Part shown: in pieces, positions 45,621-57,089 of the stretch | Layout of the letters: every line of letters starts with the position of its first letter | How positions within the stretch are numbered: the stretch's first letter is position 1 | Assembly: GCF_010015445.1 (NCBI RefSeq) | Contig: NC_053115.1 | Location: forward strand, 1,015,558 to 1,079,557 | Direction: 5' to 3' | Source: Perca fluviatilis | Taxonomy: Eukaryota; Chordata; Actinopteri; Perciformes; Percidae | Length of the DNA stretch: 64,000 nt | Translations under genes and position numbers: made by a program | The notes under the pieces: model-generated | What the model was told of the DNA's origin: nothing | The model's database searches: none | What the model saw: the letters and a program-made list of their open reading frames with translations, nothing else

Positions 45621-46645
45621 TATCTCATAAAACACATCTGTCCTAATGGCTGCTAAAGCGGGTTACCTGGCTACAGCGGCAGGAATTCTACAGGACAATG
45701 GCAGTTAATGGCTGTGTGGGCGAGTGATGGTTGGTTTAGTGAGGGCAAGGCATTTCTCAATGGTCTTTAGTGTCCACTCCACACCAAACTTTTATGACCT
45801 TGTCGTGTGGGCTTCAGCACTGTTACCCTTTATATCCACATCAAATTTATAGGTCTAATACAAATGGACAGCTGGGTTTGACACTATGGTCACACATGGC
45901 CAAAAAGACAACTCAGGCCCATTCACAAAAATGCCATTCAGGATTTTACTATCGCACCATTTGTGGTCAAGTGGGAGAACACGATCCAATCATACAAGAC
46001 TAAAGCAGTCCATGTCAGACTTGACTGAAACAAACCAGCCCAAATATCCTTTTGAAAACAAATGCAGCGACACGTCGTGCATACATTGTATGTGATCATT
46101 AGAACAATTTCTTCTGAGGGGTAACAACAGTCTATTTTTAATAAATTGGTAAGGGGGCGTGTATTTTGGTTTTGTGTACATTTTTCTTTGGAATAGTATG
46201 AGACAATGTTGACAAACCCTTGTTCTAAAAGATAAAAGATGCAAACCTCTCCAGTCGCCTCTCTGTCAGCATTGCAAAATTAATGCTGAATTGTCTATTT
46301 TTATGAATATTAGTTGTGCTTTATGTGGTTGACATTGGACGGTGATGGCATGTGACTATGAGTCCCTCATCAGGATCGGGAAATAAACTTGCAGGAGGCT
46401 AACTTTTTAAAATGTAAACATCAGAGTTAACAATGAGGACCAAAGGTGGAGAAGATGAGCTCAAACAGCAAGACTTTCTCTGCGGCGATGTTATGAATTA
46501 GTTCACCAGTCTCTTGCTGACACCGCTAGCCTGGCCAATCAAAGTTTTCAAATGTAAATCTGAGTAAACACAGAAGAAAAGCTACGGCCCGTCTACAATC
46601 CCAACTACATGGAGAAGCAAGACCATCTCTGCGTCCATCTCCATC

Positions 46646-47734
46646 TCATCAGAAAAATCCCCACTGGCCCCCGGGGCCAGTAGATCAGAGTTTTGCTGGC
46701 CCCTTCTACATTTTTACTGGCCCTGAAAGAAATATCATAGGTGTGATTGGAAAAGGACAAAAAAGCAGGAAAATATACACCGCAACTATGCTTTAGAAAA
46801 TGGTTCTAACACAGCTAGCCACTGCCACTGGATGTTGTGCCATTAGCAACGAAGCTAGACCAGGGGTCATCGACTACATTTTTCCAACAGCCAGAATTTT
46901 TTTTAAGCAGACACTCCAGGGGCCGGACTTTCAAATAAAGAAAATAAAATTATACCTAATACGCATCATCTTGTTTGATATTTTCACTTTCTTACTAAAT
47001 TAATGCTATATTTTTTACATTAGTAAGCAAACCCCTAAAAACATGGAAAATCCATAATGATAACTAGATAGGCTACTTAACTAGAAAATGATCTCAGATT
47101 AGTCCTGTATGCCTAATTTGAAATAAGACAATTCTGTTGCTAAATAATACAACCGGCAACATCGTCAAGAATGAAGAACGCGTCATTCACGTGCATATTA
47201 AGTAGCCACATGTATTTGTTTTGGTCTTAAAATACATCCATAGTTTTACCGCTCCAGCGGAGAGGATGGCTCGTTTAGACAGCAGCTACGTTTACAAGAG
47301 TTTGTCCAAAGTTCAAGATTGGTTGCAAATGAAGACAAACAGTTAGACTACAAACTGACATCTTTCATTTTATCTCGTTTGTAAAGTCGCTATTTGCAGA
47401 GTAGAGCTGTGTTTGCACAGCGCGGTGGACGAGAGTGGACAGCGCAGACTGAAATATCAGTTTCTACGTGTTTCTGCCTGTAGAACAGGTACGTGGGTTA
47501 TTGATAAGTATTGACTCTTTAATCATGGAGGTTTTATTGTAGGCTACCTACTTACAGTAACGAGTGTAGCGTTAGTTCATCTGCGCCATCAGCGGTAAAT
47601 AATCCTCGTTAACGTTTCCAGTCAGTACATGTGCTGCGTGAAGTAACGCACACACCAGTGACTGTGGCTGCAACCAGCCCGACATACGTTTTTACTGGCC
47701 CCGGGCCATCGGGCCATTGCTTATGTTGAGCCTG
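46646..47734. mobile_element. Possible hAT-like element with ggcccgggcc ends
   Basis: Near the left, actggcccccggggccagta; near the right, actggccccgggccatcggg, then ttatgttgagcctg. The two GC-rich blocks suggest subterminal repeats of one element, with another hAT-like end (caggggtcatcgac, 46,862) inside. No clear 8-bp duplication and no transposase. Confidence 0.4.
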
Positions 47735-47899
47735 GTCGTCTACGATAATGGGAGGTCCTCCAGTAGGTGCTCATGCTTCCATGGCGGTTTCAGTTGTGCG
47801 TCCTCCTCCTCCTTTAGCAACAAACAAACGCTGAAATAGAGCACACGCCGTGCGGAGCGTGCGTAATGTAATCTAGGAGCAGTGATTCGCCAAACCTCC

Positions 47900-48127
47900 C
47901 TTATTGCAGTCGCACACATTTCTTTTAATTTTATTTTTTAGTAACGAGTAACGAAGATTCTTAGTGGAAATATAATGGAGTAAAAGTATACATTTTATCT
48001 AGGAAATGTAGTGGAGTAAAAGTGAAAGTTGACATAAATTTAAATAGCGAAGTAAAGTACAGATACGTGAAATTTCTACTTAAGTACAGTAACGAAGTAT
48101 TTGTACTCCATTACATTACAACACTGG
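47900..48127. repeat. Dispersed repeat (gtactccattacattacaac)
   Basis: Contains gtaacgagtaacgaag, tggagtaaaagt twice and ends tactccattacattacaaca, a common fish repeat motif. Related acttgagtaaa/agtact phrases occur at 34,960-35,010 and 58,995-59,120. Confidence 0.5.
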
Positions 48128-48224
48128 TGTGCAGGCGTGAGACAGTGAGCTGGGAGGCCTTCGTGGCTACATTGGTTTCCAGCAGGATGTCGGGAGCTGT
48201 GGTCTCCTTCCCAGAGAATTTTTT

Positions 48225-48512
48225 TTTTAACCTTTATTTATCCAAGTAAGTCGATTGAGAACAATTTCTCATTTGCAATGATGACTTGTCACATTCACAC
48301 AGTTACGCATTCATACCTGGAAGCTGCCCAATACAACCACAGTCTGATCTGCTGCCACTGAGTAGCTCCAGTGGTTAGGGTTAAGGGCCTTGCTCAAGGG
48401 ACAAGCGCTGCTCTTTCACTTTCCAAACCCAGATTTTATTATCCTGCTGGTCTGGGGATTGAACCCGGTCCCAAGCTCGCTTCCTTAACCCCTAGGCCAC
48501 CTCTGCCCAATC
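48225..48512 (-). mobile_element. tRNA-derived SINE
   Basis: On the minus strand the head reads gtggcctaggggttaaggaa (A-box-like) and, ~40 bp on, ggttcaatccc (B box), a Pol III internal promoter derived from a tRNA. The body contains ttgagcaaggcccttaaccc and gtatgaatgcgtaactgtgt, phrases common in teleost SINEs. The 3' end is ggataaataaaggtt followed by an A run. The ~290-bp length fits. It is probably mobilised by a LINE in trans. Confidence 0.75.
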
Positions 48513-50127
48513 CTGGAGTAGCGGTGCCATTTAACCGGGTGACTCTTTTTCTGTGTACCAATCTGATGGCCACAGTCAGCTTCATGATGAATCATGCACA
48601 AGTTGAAGGAGCTGATGGGATAACATTTCACTGAAATTGTGCCTTGTACGATTTCATGCAATGACTGAAATTGATTAATTGGTTGATAAGCCTTGTGAAA
48701 ATTGGTGTGTTGTTTGTAAGCTTCCAGACATTCATTCTGTGTCCCTAGGTCAAATTCTACACTTTATTACAGTTTATGTACTGTATCTTGACATAACTAA
48801 TTAGACAAAGACAGGTTTCAATCCACAAACTCAGATTTGATAGGAAATCTGCTGGATTGTTTTATTGCACCAAGAGCGCACTATTCTTTCAGCACAGCTT
48901 TTTGTTTCTCACAGTGGTTTATAGGCTATGTTTGTAGGAGCAGGTGGATCTTGGTGTCTTACTAATCACACAGCAAGCATAGTAAAAACAATGATAAGGA
49001 TAGCCCTGTGTAACCAAGACTGTACAATAGCCACTGTAACTACATGAGGTCTACGCAATCAGGTGGATACTCCTGCATGCTAAAGGGCACTATGGTAAGT
49101 GAGCTTAATATGACTCCATGAGCGTGCATGGTAGAGAAAAGGCTGTATTGTGCCCTCGTCCTGAAAAAGCACACTTTTCCCACAGAGCTAAAACACACAC
49201 AAATCCACGCACGTGCACACAGACACACAGTTTTCCCACAGTGCTCGGCACTCCCGGGGGAGTAAATTGCAGTAATCCAGGGCAGCGAATTCAGATGCAG
49301 CAATTACACCACAGCGAACGGCTTGGGAACCTATACACACACACACACACACACACACACAAAGACACACTATTGTTATAACGTATGCACAGTTTAACGT
49401 GCTTAGCACCAAAGCAAAATGCATGACACATACATACTCTAAATACTCACTTTTGCTTTCCTGTCTCAACCTTTTCTCTCAGATTCATACTTGAATGCAC
49501 ATACAAGCACACACATGAAAATTCATACATAAACACACACACACACACACACACGCTGTGCTGAGCAGCCATCCGCCTGTCAACACTGCAGAAAATTAAC
49601 TGACATCAAACACCGGTGAGCACAGGCTTAGACATGTAGGGGACACAGTCTCACTGGTGGAAAAGAAAGGAGGAGGAGGTGGACATGGGGGTGGAGAAAA
49701 GGTAAGATGAGGAAAATTGGAAAGAGAGGGGGGGAGAGAGAAACATAGATGCTAAAAGAGATGGGAAATGCAAGTTTGGCATGCAAGGAACCAAACCTAG
49801 GAAAGACTGGTCAATGTAATAACAAGTAACAACAACGTACATTAAATGCCAAAGTCATTTAAAAACAGTACTTTTAAAGACAACAAATGTGATGAAAATA
49901 TGCTGATTTTAATGCTCCACTTCATTGTTTATATCAACAATGTATCGAAATACCAATTTACTCAATTTAATGTACTTAATTTACTAAATAACAAACTATA
50001 GGCAACATAGTTGCTCCAAAGGCAGGTGCTACCTAGCTGCCAACAAATCAGTATTGCAGCCGTAACATGGGTTGTGAAGTTGCAATATGAACTCAGCTCT
50101 AAAGCCGCCTACAGATGCTCTGCTATA
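48513..50127. other. Unannotated interval with two CA tracts
   Basis: (CA)n at 49,334-49,362 and 49,530-49,554. No gene or element terminus recognised. Confidence 0.55.
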
Positions 50128-50650
50128 ACCACTCTCACAAGGCTGCATGCTCAGCCCTCCCTTGTACTCCCTGTTCACACATGACTGCATGGCCACACAC
50201 AGCTCCAACACCACCATAAAGTTCACTGACAACACGCACATCATTGGCATGATCACTGATGGTGACGAGACCAAAGAGGAGGTCTGAGCCCTGACAACAA
50301 CCTCCATCACAACGTCAGCAAAACTAAGGAGCCCATTGTGGACTATAGGAAGTGACAAGGAGAAGGACACCTTCCCATCTCCATCAACAGGACTGCTGTG
50401 GAGAGAGAGTCTGCAGCTCCAGGTTCCTCTGTGGAGAAAGTCAGCAGCTTCAGGTTCCTCTTTAGTGAAAGTCAGCAGCTTCAGGTTCCTCTGTGGAGAA
50501 AGTCAGCAGCTTCAGGTTCTTCCATGGAGAGAGAGTCAGCAACTTTAGGTTCCTCTGTAGCGAGATTCAGCAGTTTCAGGTTTCTCACAATTCACATCAG
50601 CAAGGATCTGACCTGGACTCACCACACAGACACCATCACAAAGACAGTGG
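50128..50650 (+). pseudogene. LINE A (Rex-like) RT fragment, left part
   Basis: Contains a decayed RT segment: QGCMLSPP-like coding at 50,140-50,165, then FTDNTHIIGMITDGDETKEE (degenerate FADD block), SKTKE-like at ~50,315, a region expanded into a minisatellite, then ISKDLTWTHHTDTITKT (50,600-50,650). It breaks at 50,650, where LINE B is inserted. The remainder continues at 53,619. Confidence 0.75.
50409..50595 (+). repeat. 31-bp minisatellite inside LINE coding sequence
   Basis: Six units start at about 50,409, 50,440, 50,471, 50,502, 50,535 and 50,565, each like gtcagcagcttcaggttcct plus a variable gtggagaaa. The parental segment encodes VSSFRFLG-like residues of the RT. Period 31 is not a multiple of three, so the frame rotates. 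Confidence 0.85.
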
Positions 50651-50904
50651 TTATTCACACATTGCAAGATGGCGCTGTGTCGTGCGGCAGCCTGTTGCAG
50701 CAGCTCCTGATGTGTGTGTATTTTGTGTGTTTTAAGTTAGTTTTTTGGTCTTTAGGTTCAGTTCTTTTTTTATAGTCACTAAGAACATCAGTGTAGAGAT
50801 GGCTTCTGTCAACTTTGGAATTTTTCTCTTGGTTCTGTTCTTACTTTGGTCGTCTTTTGTAACTGCGTGTTAGGGCTAGGGTTAACCCAGACGGAGTTCC
50901 GCGA

Positions 50905-51862
50905 GTGCAGCATACTGTGTCTTACCGAGACATGGCTGCATTCGCACATCCCGGCCATGGTGTGGCGGTACCCGGCTTTCTGACGGTTCGGGCGGACAGG
51001 GACGTTATGGAAAGCGGTAAGAAGAAAGGAGGGGGGGTTGCACTATATGTGAGTGAAAAGTGGTGCAATCCCGGACATGCGAATGTGAAGGAACGTTTCT
51101 GTAGTCCGGACATTGAACTGCTGGCTGTGGGGTTTCGCCCGTATTATCTTCCAAGGGAATTTACGTCCGCCATAGTGATCGTTGTTTACATCCCACCATC
51201 TGCTGATGTGGAGGCAGCTGCCGACGTCATCCACACCACTGTCTCACAACTTCAGACGCAGCAGCCCAATGCCTTCATGGTTATTACTGGGGATTTTAAT
51301 CATGTTTCACTGGATAAATCCCTCCCGGACTTTCAACAATATGTTAACTGTCCCACAAGAGACAAAAGAACTCTGGACCTCCTTTATGCAAATGCCAAGG
51401 ATGTGTACAGTGCCACTGCCCTTCCCCCCCTTGGCAAACCAGATCACAACCTTGTCTTGCTGTCTCCTGAGTATGTTCCTCTTGTACAGCGGCAGCCTGT
51501 CCAAACAAGGACTGTGAGGAGGTGCCAAGGAGAACATCACCATGCCCTCCCGGACTGTACGCTGCATTCCCACTCACAAGCCGTGGATCACCAGTGACTT
51601 GAAAGTTCTTCTGAATGAGAAGAAGAAAGCTTTCAGGTCATGGGACAGACAGGAGCTGAGGGGAGTACAGCACAAACTGCGGGATAAACTGAGGGAATGT
51701 AAAAACTCCTACAGGAGGAAGCTGGAGGCCAGTCTACAGGAGAACAATTGGCGCTTTTCCATTACATGGTACCTGCTCGACTCGCCTCGACCCTACTCGC
51801 CTTTTTTGGTTTTGCATTACGAAAAAAAGTACCTGGTACCTGCTAACAGATACTTTTTTTAG
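50905..51862 (+). pseudogene. LINE B endonuclease domain
   Basis: LTETWL (catalytic Glu) is in one frame near 50,922-50,940. After a shift the frame from 50,905 continues GVAVPGFLTVRADRD, KKGGGVALYVSEKW, SPDIELLAVGFRPYYLPREF, VITGDFNHV and TRDKRTLDLLYANAK, then PDHNLVLL. A further shift near 51,540 opens the frame 51,542-51,750 (RTVRCIPTHKPWITSDLKVL), the linker toward RT. All endonuclease signature residues are visible across frames. Confidence 0.8.
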
Positions 51863-52165
51863 TACCACCTCAGTTGAGGTTCCAAGCAAGCTGAGGCGAG
51901 CCGAAAAGGTGACGTGAAAACCTGCAGGCTGCTGACTGGTCGGAAAGAATCGTCACTGATCACGGCATTGCTAGCGACAGACGGCATTTTTAAATAGTTT
52001 AGCCAGCAGTGTTTTTTTGCTGCCGGAGGCTCCACGCAGAGCTTTCTCCGTAGCATACAAGTGGCCTGATGTTTATACTTGTGCGCTGGTGTGTGCATGT
52101 GTGATGTGTGTGTGTGGGGAGCTGGTGAGCGAGGGAGAAGTGAGAGAGTGACGGCGATTATCTAT
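51752..52165. mobile_element. MITE inserted in LINE B
   Basis: Starts near ttttccattacatggtacct, with a repeated gtacctggtacctgct and agtaccacctcag; this matches a common fish MITE from memory. LINE coding homology stops before it and resumes after it near 52,168. The exact right end is unclear. Confidence 0.55.
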
Positions 52166-52167
52166 CT

Positions 52168-53302
52168 TGGAGAGGCTGGTCTTGGCCTATCTGAGGCCGC
52201 AGGTGAGATCTTCTCTGGATCCTCTACAGTTTGCGTACCAGCCTCATCTGGGAGTGGACGATGCTGTCATCTATCAGCTGCAGCGAGCTCATTTTCACCT
52301 GGATGGTGGTGGCACCACTGTGTGAATCAAATTTTTTGATTTCTCTAGTGCATTCAACACCATCCAGCCACTGCTACTAGGTGAGAAGCTGCGGATGATG
52401 GGTGTCGGTGCGTCCACAGTCTCCTGGATCACTGACTAACTGACAGACAGACAGACCACAGTATGTCCGTCTGGACCGTGTTCTGTCTGATGTGGTGGTG
52501 AGTGATACAGGGGATCCGCAGGGGACTGTGCTGTCTCCCTTTCTGTTCACATTATACACCACAGACTTCCAGTATAACTCAGAGTCATGTCACCTACAGA
52601 AGTTCTCTGATGACTCTGCAGTTGTTGGGTGTATAAGGGATGGACAGGAGGGAGAGTACAGAGCGCTGGTGGACAACTTTGTGGAGTGGTCTGGTAAGAA
52701 TAAACCTGCTGCTGAACGTGGATAAGACCAAAGAGATGGTGATTGACTTCAGTAGGAAGGGAATGGCTCCGCAGCCCCTTTGCATTCTGGGTGGAGATGT
52801 GGACATGGTTGAAGAGTACAGATACCTGGGTGTCAACATCGACAACAGGCTGAACTGGAAAATCAACAGCACTGCTGTTTACAAGAAGGGGATGAGCAGA
52901 CTCTATTTCCTGAGGAAGCTGAGATCCTTCAACATGTGCAGCAGAATGTTGGAGATGTTCTACCAGTCTGTTGTAGCCAGCGCTCTGTTCTCCGCCATCT
53001 GCTGGGGCAGCAGCATTGGAGCCAGCGATACAAACAGGCTGAACAAACTGATCAGGAAGGCTGGCTCCGTTATTGGCTGCAAACAGGACACATTTGAAGC
53101 TGTGGTGGAGAGGAGGTCACTGAACAAACTGTTATCTATCATGGATAACCCCGACCACCCTCTCCACCCCACACTGTTCCAACAGAGGAGCACCTTCTCT
53201 AAGAGGCTCCGACAGCTTCGATGTCGCACAGACCGCTACAGGAAATCATTTCTACCACAGGCAATTAAACTTTTTAACACTTCATCACTGGGTGTGAGAT
53301 AA
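52168..53302 (+). pseudogene. LINE B reverse transcriptase, C-terminal part
   Basis: Fragments in successive frames: SLDPLQFAY-like and FSSAFNTIQP (52,340-52,370, block A), GDPQGTVLSPFLFTLYTTDF (52,500-52,570), FSDDSAVVG (52,600-52,630, degenerate FADD). The frame 52,640-53,302 gives INLLLNVDKTKEMVIDF, YRYLGVNIDNRLNW, MSRLYFLRKLRSF and the C-terminus to FLPQAIKLFNTSS. Stops at 52,323 and 52,437 and shifts near 52,690 disable it. Confidence 0.82.
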
Positions 53303-53618
53303 GACTCATATACATCACAACTTCACTGAATGCACCTTGCACAACCTTGCACAACAGGTTTATCTACATCCTATCTTTACTAGGGAAACAGTTGTACATT
53401 TTTACTCCTCAACTTGTACATTAACTTTATATCTGTTGAATCAGTTGTACATTTTATTTCCAAATTGTATATATTTTAAATATTGCTCGTGTAGTATTCA
53501 ATTATTATTTAATGTATATTGTTTCCTATTATTTAATGTGTACTCTGTATGTGTGCTGTGTGTCCCATTTGTTTGAGATCAATAAAAAAATATCTAATCT
53601 AAAAATCTAATCTTATTC

Positions 53619-53910
53619 TTCCTCTGCAGGCTAATGAGGTTCAACATGGACTCCAGGCTACTCTGCAACTTCTTCAGGTGCACCATCGAGACTATCCTGA
53701 CTGGTTGCATTACTGCCTGGTATGGCAGTTGCACTGGCCACAACCGTAAGACTTTAATGAGGGTGGTGAAAACTGTCCAGGACCAAGCTGCCGTCTATCA
53801 AGGACCTCTACACCCAGCAGTGCAGGAAGAAAGCCAAACGGATTATTAAAGACCCAAATCACCCAGAATCCAGTCCCACATCACCAGGCTCAGACTTTTA
53901 AACTCTTGAG
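53619..53910 (+). pseudogene. LINE A (Rex-like) RT fragment, right part
   Basis: Continues LINE A beyond the insertion: RFNMDSRLLCNFFRCTIETI, LTGCITAWYGSCTGHNR and KTLMRVVKT, ending with KRIIKDPN-like coding near 53,840. It stops at the (TA)n beside the Tc1-like element. Confidence 0.75.
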
Positions 53911-53919
53911 CTCTGAGGT

Positions 53920-53920
<1 letters not shown>

Positions 53921-53980
<60 letters not shown>
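53921..53980. repeat. (TA)n microsatellite
   Basis: Thirty TA units abutting the left end of the Tc1-like element, which uses TA as target. Confidence 0.97.
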
Positions 53981-53982
<2 letters not shown>

Positions 53983-53985
<3 letters not shown>

Positions 53986-55601
53986 TACTATGCGAAAGTA
54001 TTCGCCCCTTGAACGTTTCGACCTTTTGCCACATTTCAGGCCTCAAACATAAAGATATAAAACTGTAATTTTTTGTGAAGAATCAACAACAAGTGGGTCC
54101 CAATTATGAAGTGGAACGAAATTCATTGGCTATTTAAAACTTTTTAACAAATAAAAAACTGAAAAGTGGGCGTGCAAAATTATTCAGCCCCTTTACTTTC
54201 AGTGCAGCAAACTCTCTCCGAAGTTCAGTGAGGATATCTGAATGATCCAATGTTGACCTAAATGACTAATGATGATAAATAGAATCCAGCTGTGTGTAAT
54301 CAAGTCTCCGTTATAAATGCACCTGCTCTGTGATAGTCTCAGAGGTCCGTGTAAAGCGCAGAGAGCATCATGAAGAACAAGGAACACACCAGGCAGGTCC
54401 GAGATACTGTTGTGGGAAGTTTAAAGCCGGTTTGAATACAAAAAGATTTCCCAAGCTTTAAACATCCCAAGGAGCACTGTGCAAGCGATAATATTGAAAT
54501 GGAAGGAGTATCAGACCACTACAAATCTCCAGAACCGGCCGTCCCTCTAATCTTTCAGCTCATACAATGAGAAGACTGATCAGAGATGCAGCCGAGAGGC
54601 CCATGATCACTCTGGATGAACTGCAGAGATCTACAGCTGAGGTGGGAGACTCTGTCCATAGGACAACAATCAGTCGTATACTGCACAAATCTGGCCTTTA
54701 TGGAAGAGTGGCAGAAGAAAGCCATTTCTTAAAGATATCCATAAAAGTGTCGTTTAAAGTTTGCCAAAAGCCACCTGGGAGACACACCAAACATGTGGAA
54801 GAAGGTGCTGTGGTCAGATGAAACCAAAATCGAACTTTTGGCAACAATGCAAAAACGTTATGTTTGGCGTAAAAAGCAACACAGCTCATCACCCTGAACA
54901 CACCATCCCCACTGTCAAACATGGTGGTGGCAGCATCATGGTTTGGGCCTGCTTTTCTTCAGCAGGGACAGGGAAGATGGTTAAAATTGATGGGAAGATG
55001 GATGGAGCCAAATACAGGACCATTCTGGAAGAAAACCTGATGGAGTCTGCAAAAGACCTGAGACTGGGACGGAGATTTGTCTTCCAACAAGACAATGATC
55101 CAAAACATAAAGCAAAATCTACAATGGAATGGTTCACAAATAAACATATCCAGGTGTTAGAATGGCCAAGTCAAAGTCCAGACCTGAATCCAATCGAGAA
55201 TCTGTGGAAAGAACTGAAAACTGCTGTTCACAAACGCTCTCCATCCAACCTCACTGAGCTCGAGCTGTTTTGCAAGGAGGAATGGGCAAAAATGTCAGTC
55301 TCTCGATGTGCAAAACTGATAGAGACATACCCCAAGCGACTTATAGCTGTAATCGCAGCAAAAGGTGGCGCTACAAAGTATTAACTTAAGGGGGGCTGAA
55401 TAATTTTGCCCCATACTTTTCAGTTTTTATTTGTTTAAAAGGTTTGAAATATCCAATAAATTTCGTTCCACTTCATGATTGTGTCCCACTTGTTGTTGAT
55501 TCTTCACAAAAAATTACAGTTTTATATCTTTATGTTTGAGGCCTGAAATGTGGCAAAAGGTCGAAAAGTTCAAGGGGGCCGAATACTTTCGCAAGGCACT
55601 G
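53983..55601 (+). mobile_element. Tc1-like element
   Basis: Right end ttcgcaaggcactg followed by TA (55,602-55,603); left end gtgtactatgcgaaagtatt preceded by TA. Inverted terminal regions extend about 200 bp (gaccttttgccacatttcag and gcctcaaacataaagatata in mirror). At 1.62 kb it has full length for this family. The left terminus has diverged in its first ~12 bases. It encodes a frame-broken transposase. Confidence 0.88.
54371..55384 (+). pseudogene. Tc1-like DD34E transposase, frame-broken
   Basis: Starts MKNKEHTRQVRDTVVGSLK (first helix-turn-helix). A frame change and stops follow near 54,440-54,570; 54,567-54,720 encodes DELQRSTAEVGDSVHRTTIS (second HTH). Two more shifts lie between 54,720 and 54,870, the zone containing LWSDETK (first catalytic Asp). 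The frame to 55,384 then gives TVKHGGGSIMVWACF, RFVFQQDNDPKHKA (second Asp) and SPDLNPIENLW (catalytic Glu), with exactly 34 residues between. Normal length is ~340 residues. It is inactive, but all catalytic residues can be found across frames. Confidence 0.88.
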
Positions 55602-55609
55602 TATATTTA

Positions 55610-56710
55610 TTAGGGCTGGGCAATGATTAAAAGTTTTAATCGTGATTAATTGCATGATTTCCCTGATTAATCGCAATTAATCGCATTGTTATGCACAAAA
55701 TCCAATAATGAAGTCAAAAGTAGTGTATAGCGCAGTTTTATTTTAAATGTTCTGCCATATGAACGAAAGTGCCATAAAATTTGTTCTGCAAACACTTAAC
55801 ATCAGCATTTTGTTTATACAGTAGCAGTTAAAATATTTAGTGTAAATCTCAACTTAAACAATGTAATCAAAGCAAATACACAATTAAAGCTTATTGCCAC
55901 TGCCAGGGCATTCATGTTATCCTGTTTGTTATATATATATATATAAATAAAAGAACTGCCCACAAAATCCTGAGCTACAATCATAACATTAAAACTGTAA
56001 CTCCAAGGTAATTAAGGTTACCCAGTGATGTCTAGTAGTCCCCAGTGAGAGTAACACGTTGTAAAGTTGTCGCTTTTACAGTCCTCTCCTTTTCATAAAA
56101 CCCAGGTATTCTTCTTGTGATGGTGCGTCTTGAGGGAATCTCATACCTGCTGTCATTTGTTGTGATTCTCAGAATGTTTCTCAGACAGATGTCCTCCACA
56201 ACACTAATGGGCCTGCAGTCTGCAGCTATCCACTTCGCTATGGCATTTGTTAGCTTCTCTTGCCTTTGTTTATCTATACTTCTCCCACACGCTGCATCTA
56301 ACATAGTCTGCCGATGCGCCATTGTTTTTTTCGTTGAATGATTTGCTGGTATCAACGGTGTGTATTGCATTTAGCTGATATTTCAGAGTGGAAGTACTCC
56401 GGTGATAAGAAAATTCAACTTTGCAATGGTTACAAATAACTTTGGGTCTGTCGACTGCGCCGTCTGGAAGAACTTTAAAATGAAAATGGCCATGTAAAAG
56501 TTCCGTACCCTTCTCCATGTTTGTTGGTTTGTTTATTCTTTTCTTTTCCAGTTCCTGTAAGTGCGGCAGCAGTCAGCACAGACTTTTACAAAATAAAAGT
56601 CTGTGAGCAACAGACTTTTACAATAATTAAAAAAAATAATAAAAACTGTGTTAATGCTCGATAAAATAATTGTCGCCGTTAATTAATTAATGAGTTAACA
56701 CGAAATGCGA
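55610..56710 (-). mobile_element. hAT element remnant (ZBED-like)
   Basis: Left end tagggctgggcaatgattaa, then gattaattgcatgatt and repeated gcaattaatcgca, a common fish hAT terminus. The opposite side carries gttaattaattaatgagtta. A minus-strand transposase N-terminus lies inside. Exact right end and duplication not found. Confidence 0.65.
56032..56518 (-). pseudogene. hAT transposase N-terminus with BED finger
   Basis: From 56,518: VICNHCKVEFSYHRSTSTLK then YQLNAIH, a BED finger with C-x2-C and the terminal His retained but the HL usual in this position read as QL. After a shift near 56,330 the second frame has RQEKLTNAIAKWIAADCRPI, SVVEDICLRNILRI and YEIPSRRTITRRI, the conserved hAT N-terminal helical domain. 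It ends at 56,032 in unrelated sequence. The catalytic domain is deleted. Confidence 0.8.
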
Positions 56711-56729
56711 ATATAAAATTTGATTTTTA

Positions 56730-56735
56730 TAAAAA

Positions 56736-56790
<55 letters not shown>
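56730..56790. repeat. Poly-A then (TA)n
   Basis: About 23 A followed by about 19 TA units, next to the hAT remnant. 56,791-57,057 holds nothing recognised. Confidence 0.95.
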
Positions 56791-56793
<3 letters not shown>

Positions 56794-57055
56794 ATTAGCT
56801 GGCTTTTAAGTTCCCAGGTTAGTAGTGTGCCTTTTTCATCTATGGTCCCTGTCTTATTACAGGTATTATAAAAAGTAAATACTAGTTATGTCATTATGTT
56901 TTCATAGTCCATGGTTGAGAAGGTTTGTCCTTACTGTAAAAATATTCCTTACCTTGTCTACCAGGTGGTCTCTTTGCTACTCATGTTTGCTGTACAGTAT
57001 GTATGCATGTCAGTGTGTGTTACACAACACTGGGGCTTCCTCTGGGTTAAAATCA

Positions 57056-57057
<2 letters not shown>

Positions 57058-57087
<30 letters not shown>
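57058..57087. repeat. (CA)n microsatellite
   Basis: Short CA run. 57,088-57,727 shows no gene. Confidence 0.95.

Positions 57088-57089
<2 letters not shown>

Larger units (their letters stand above)
50657..53612 (+). mobile_element. LINE B (Rex1/CR1-like) with probable complete 5' end
   Basis: Flanked by ttattc at 50,651-50,656 and 53,613-53,618; outside it LINE A reads continuously. The 5' end has aagatggcg (50,666-50,674), a YY1-site-like motif also found at the start of some LINE promoters. A ~240-bp leader precedes the endonuclease. The 3' end is aataaaaaaatatctaatct followed by an aaaatctaatct repeat. A MITE interrupts it at ~51,752-52,165, and the RT N-terminal region is absent. Confidence 0.8.

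Noticed and set aside
46646..47734. Target duplication cgtctac on both sides of the ggcccgggcc element
   Set aside because: The shared heptamer does not coincide with matching element ends, so the boundary is not supported.
48422..48512. A tRNA gene
   Set aside because: A- and B-box-like sequences are present on the minus strand, but the acceptor and anticodon arms do not fold as a tRNA and a SINE body with A-rich tail follows, so it is a tRNA-derived SINE.
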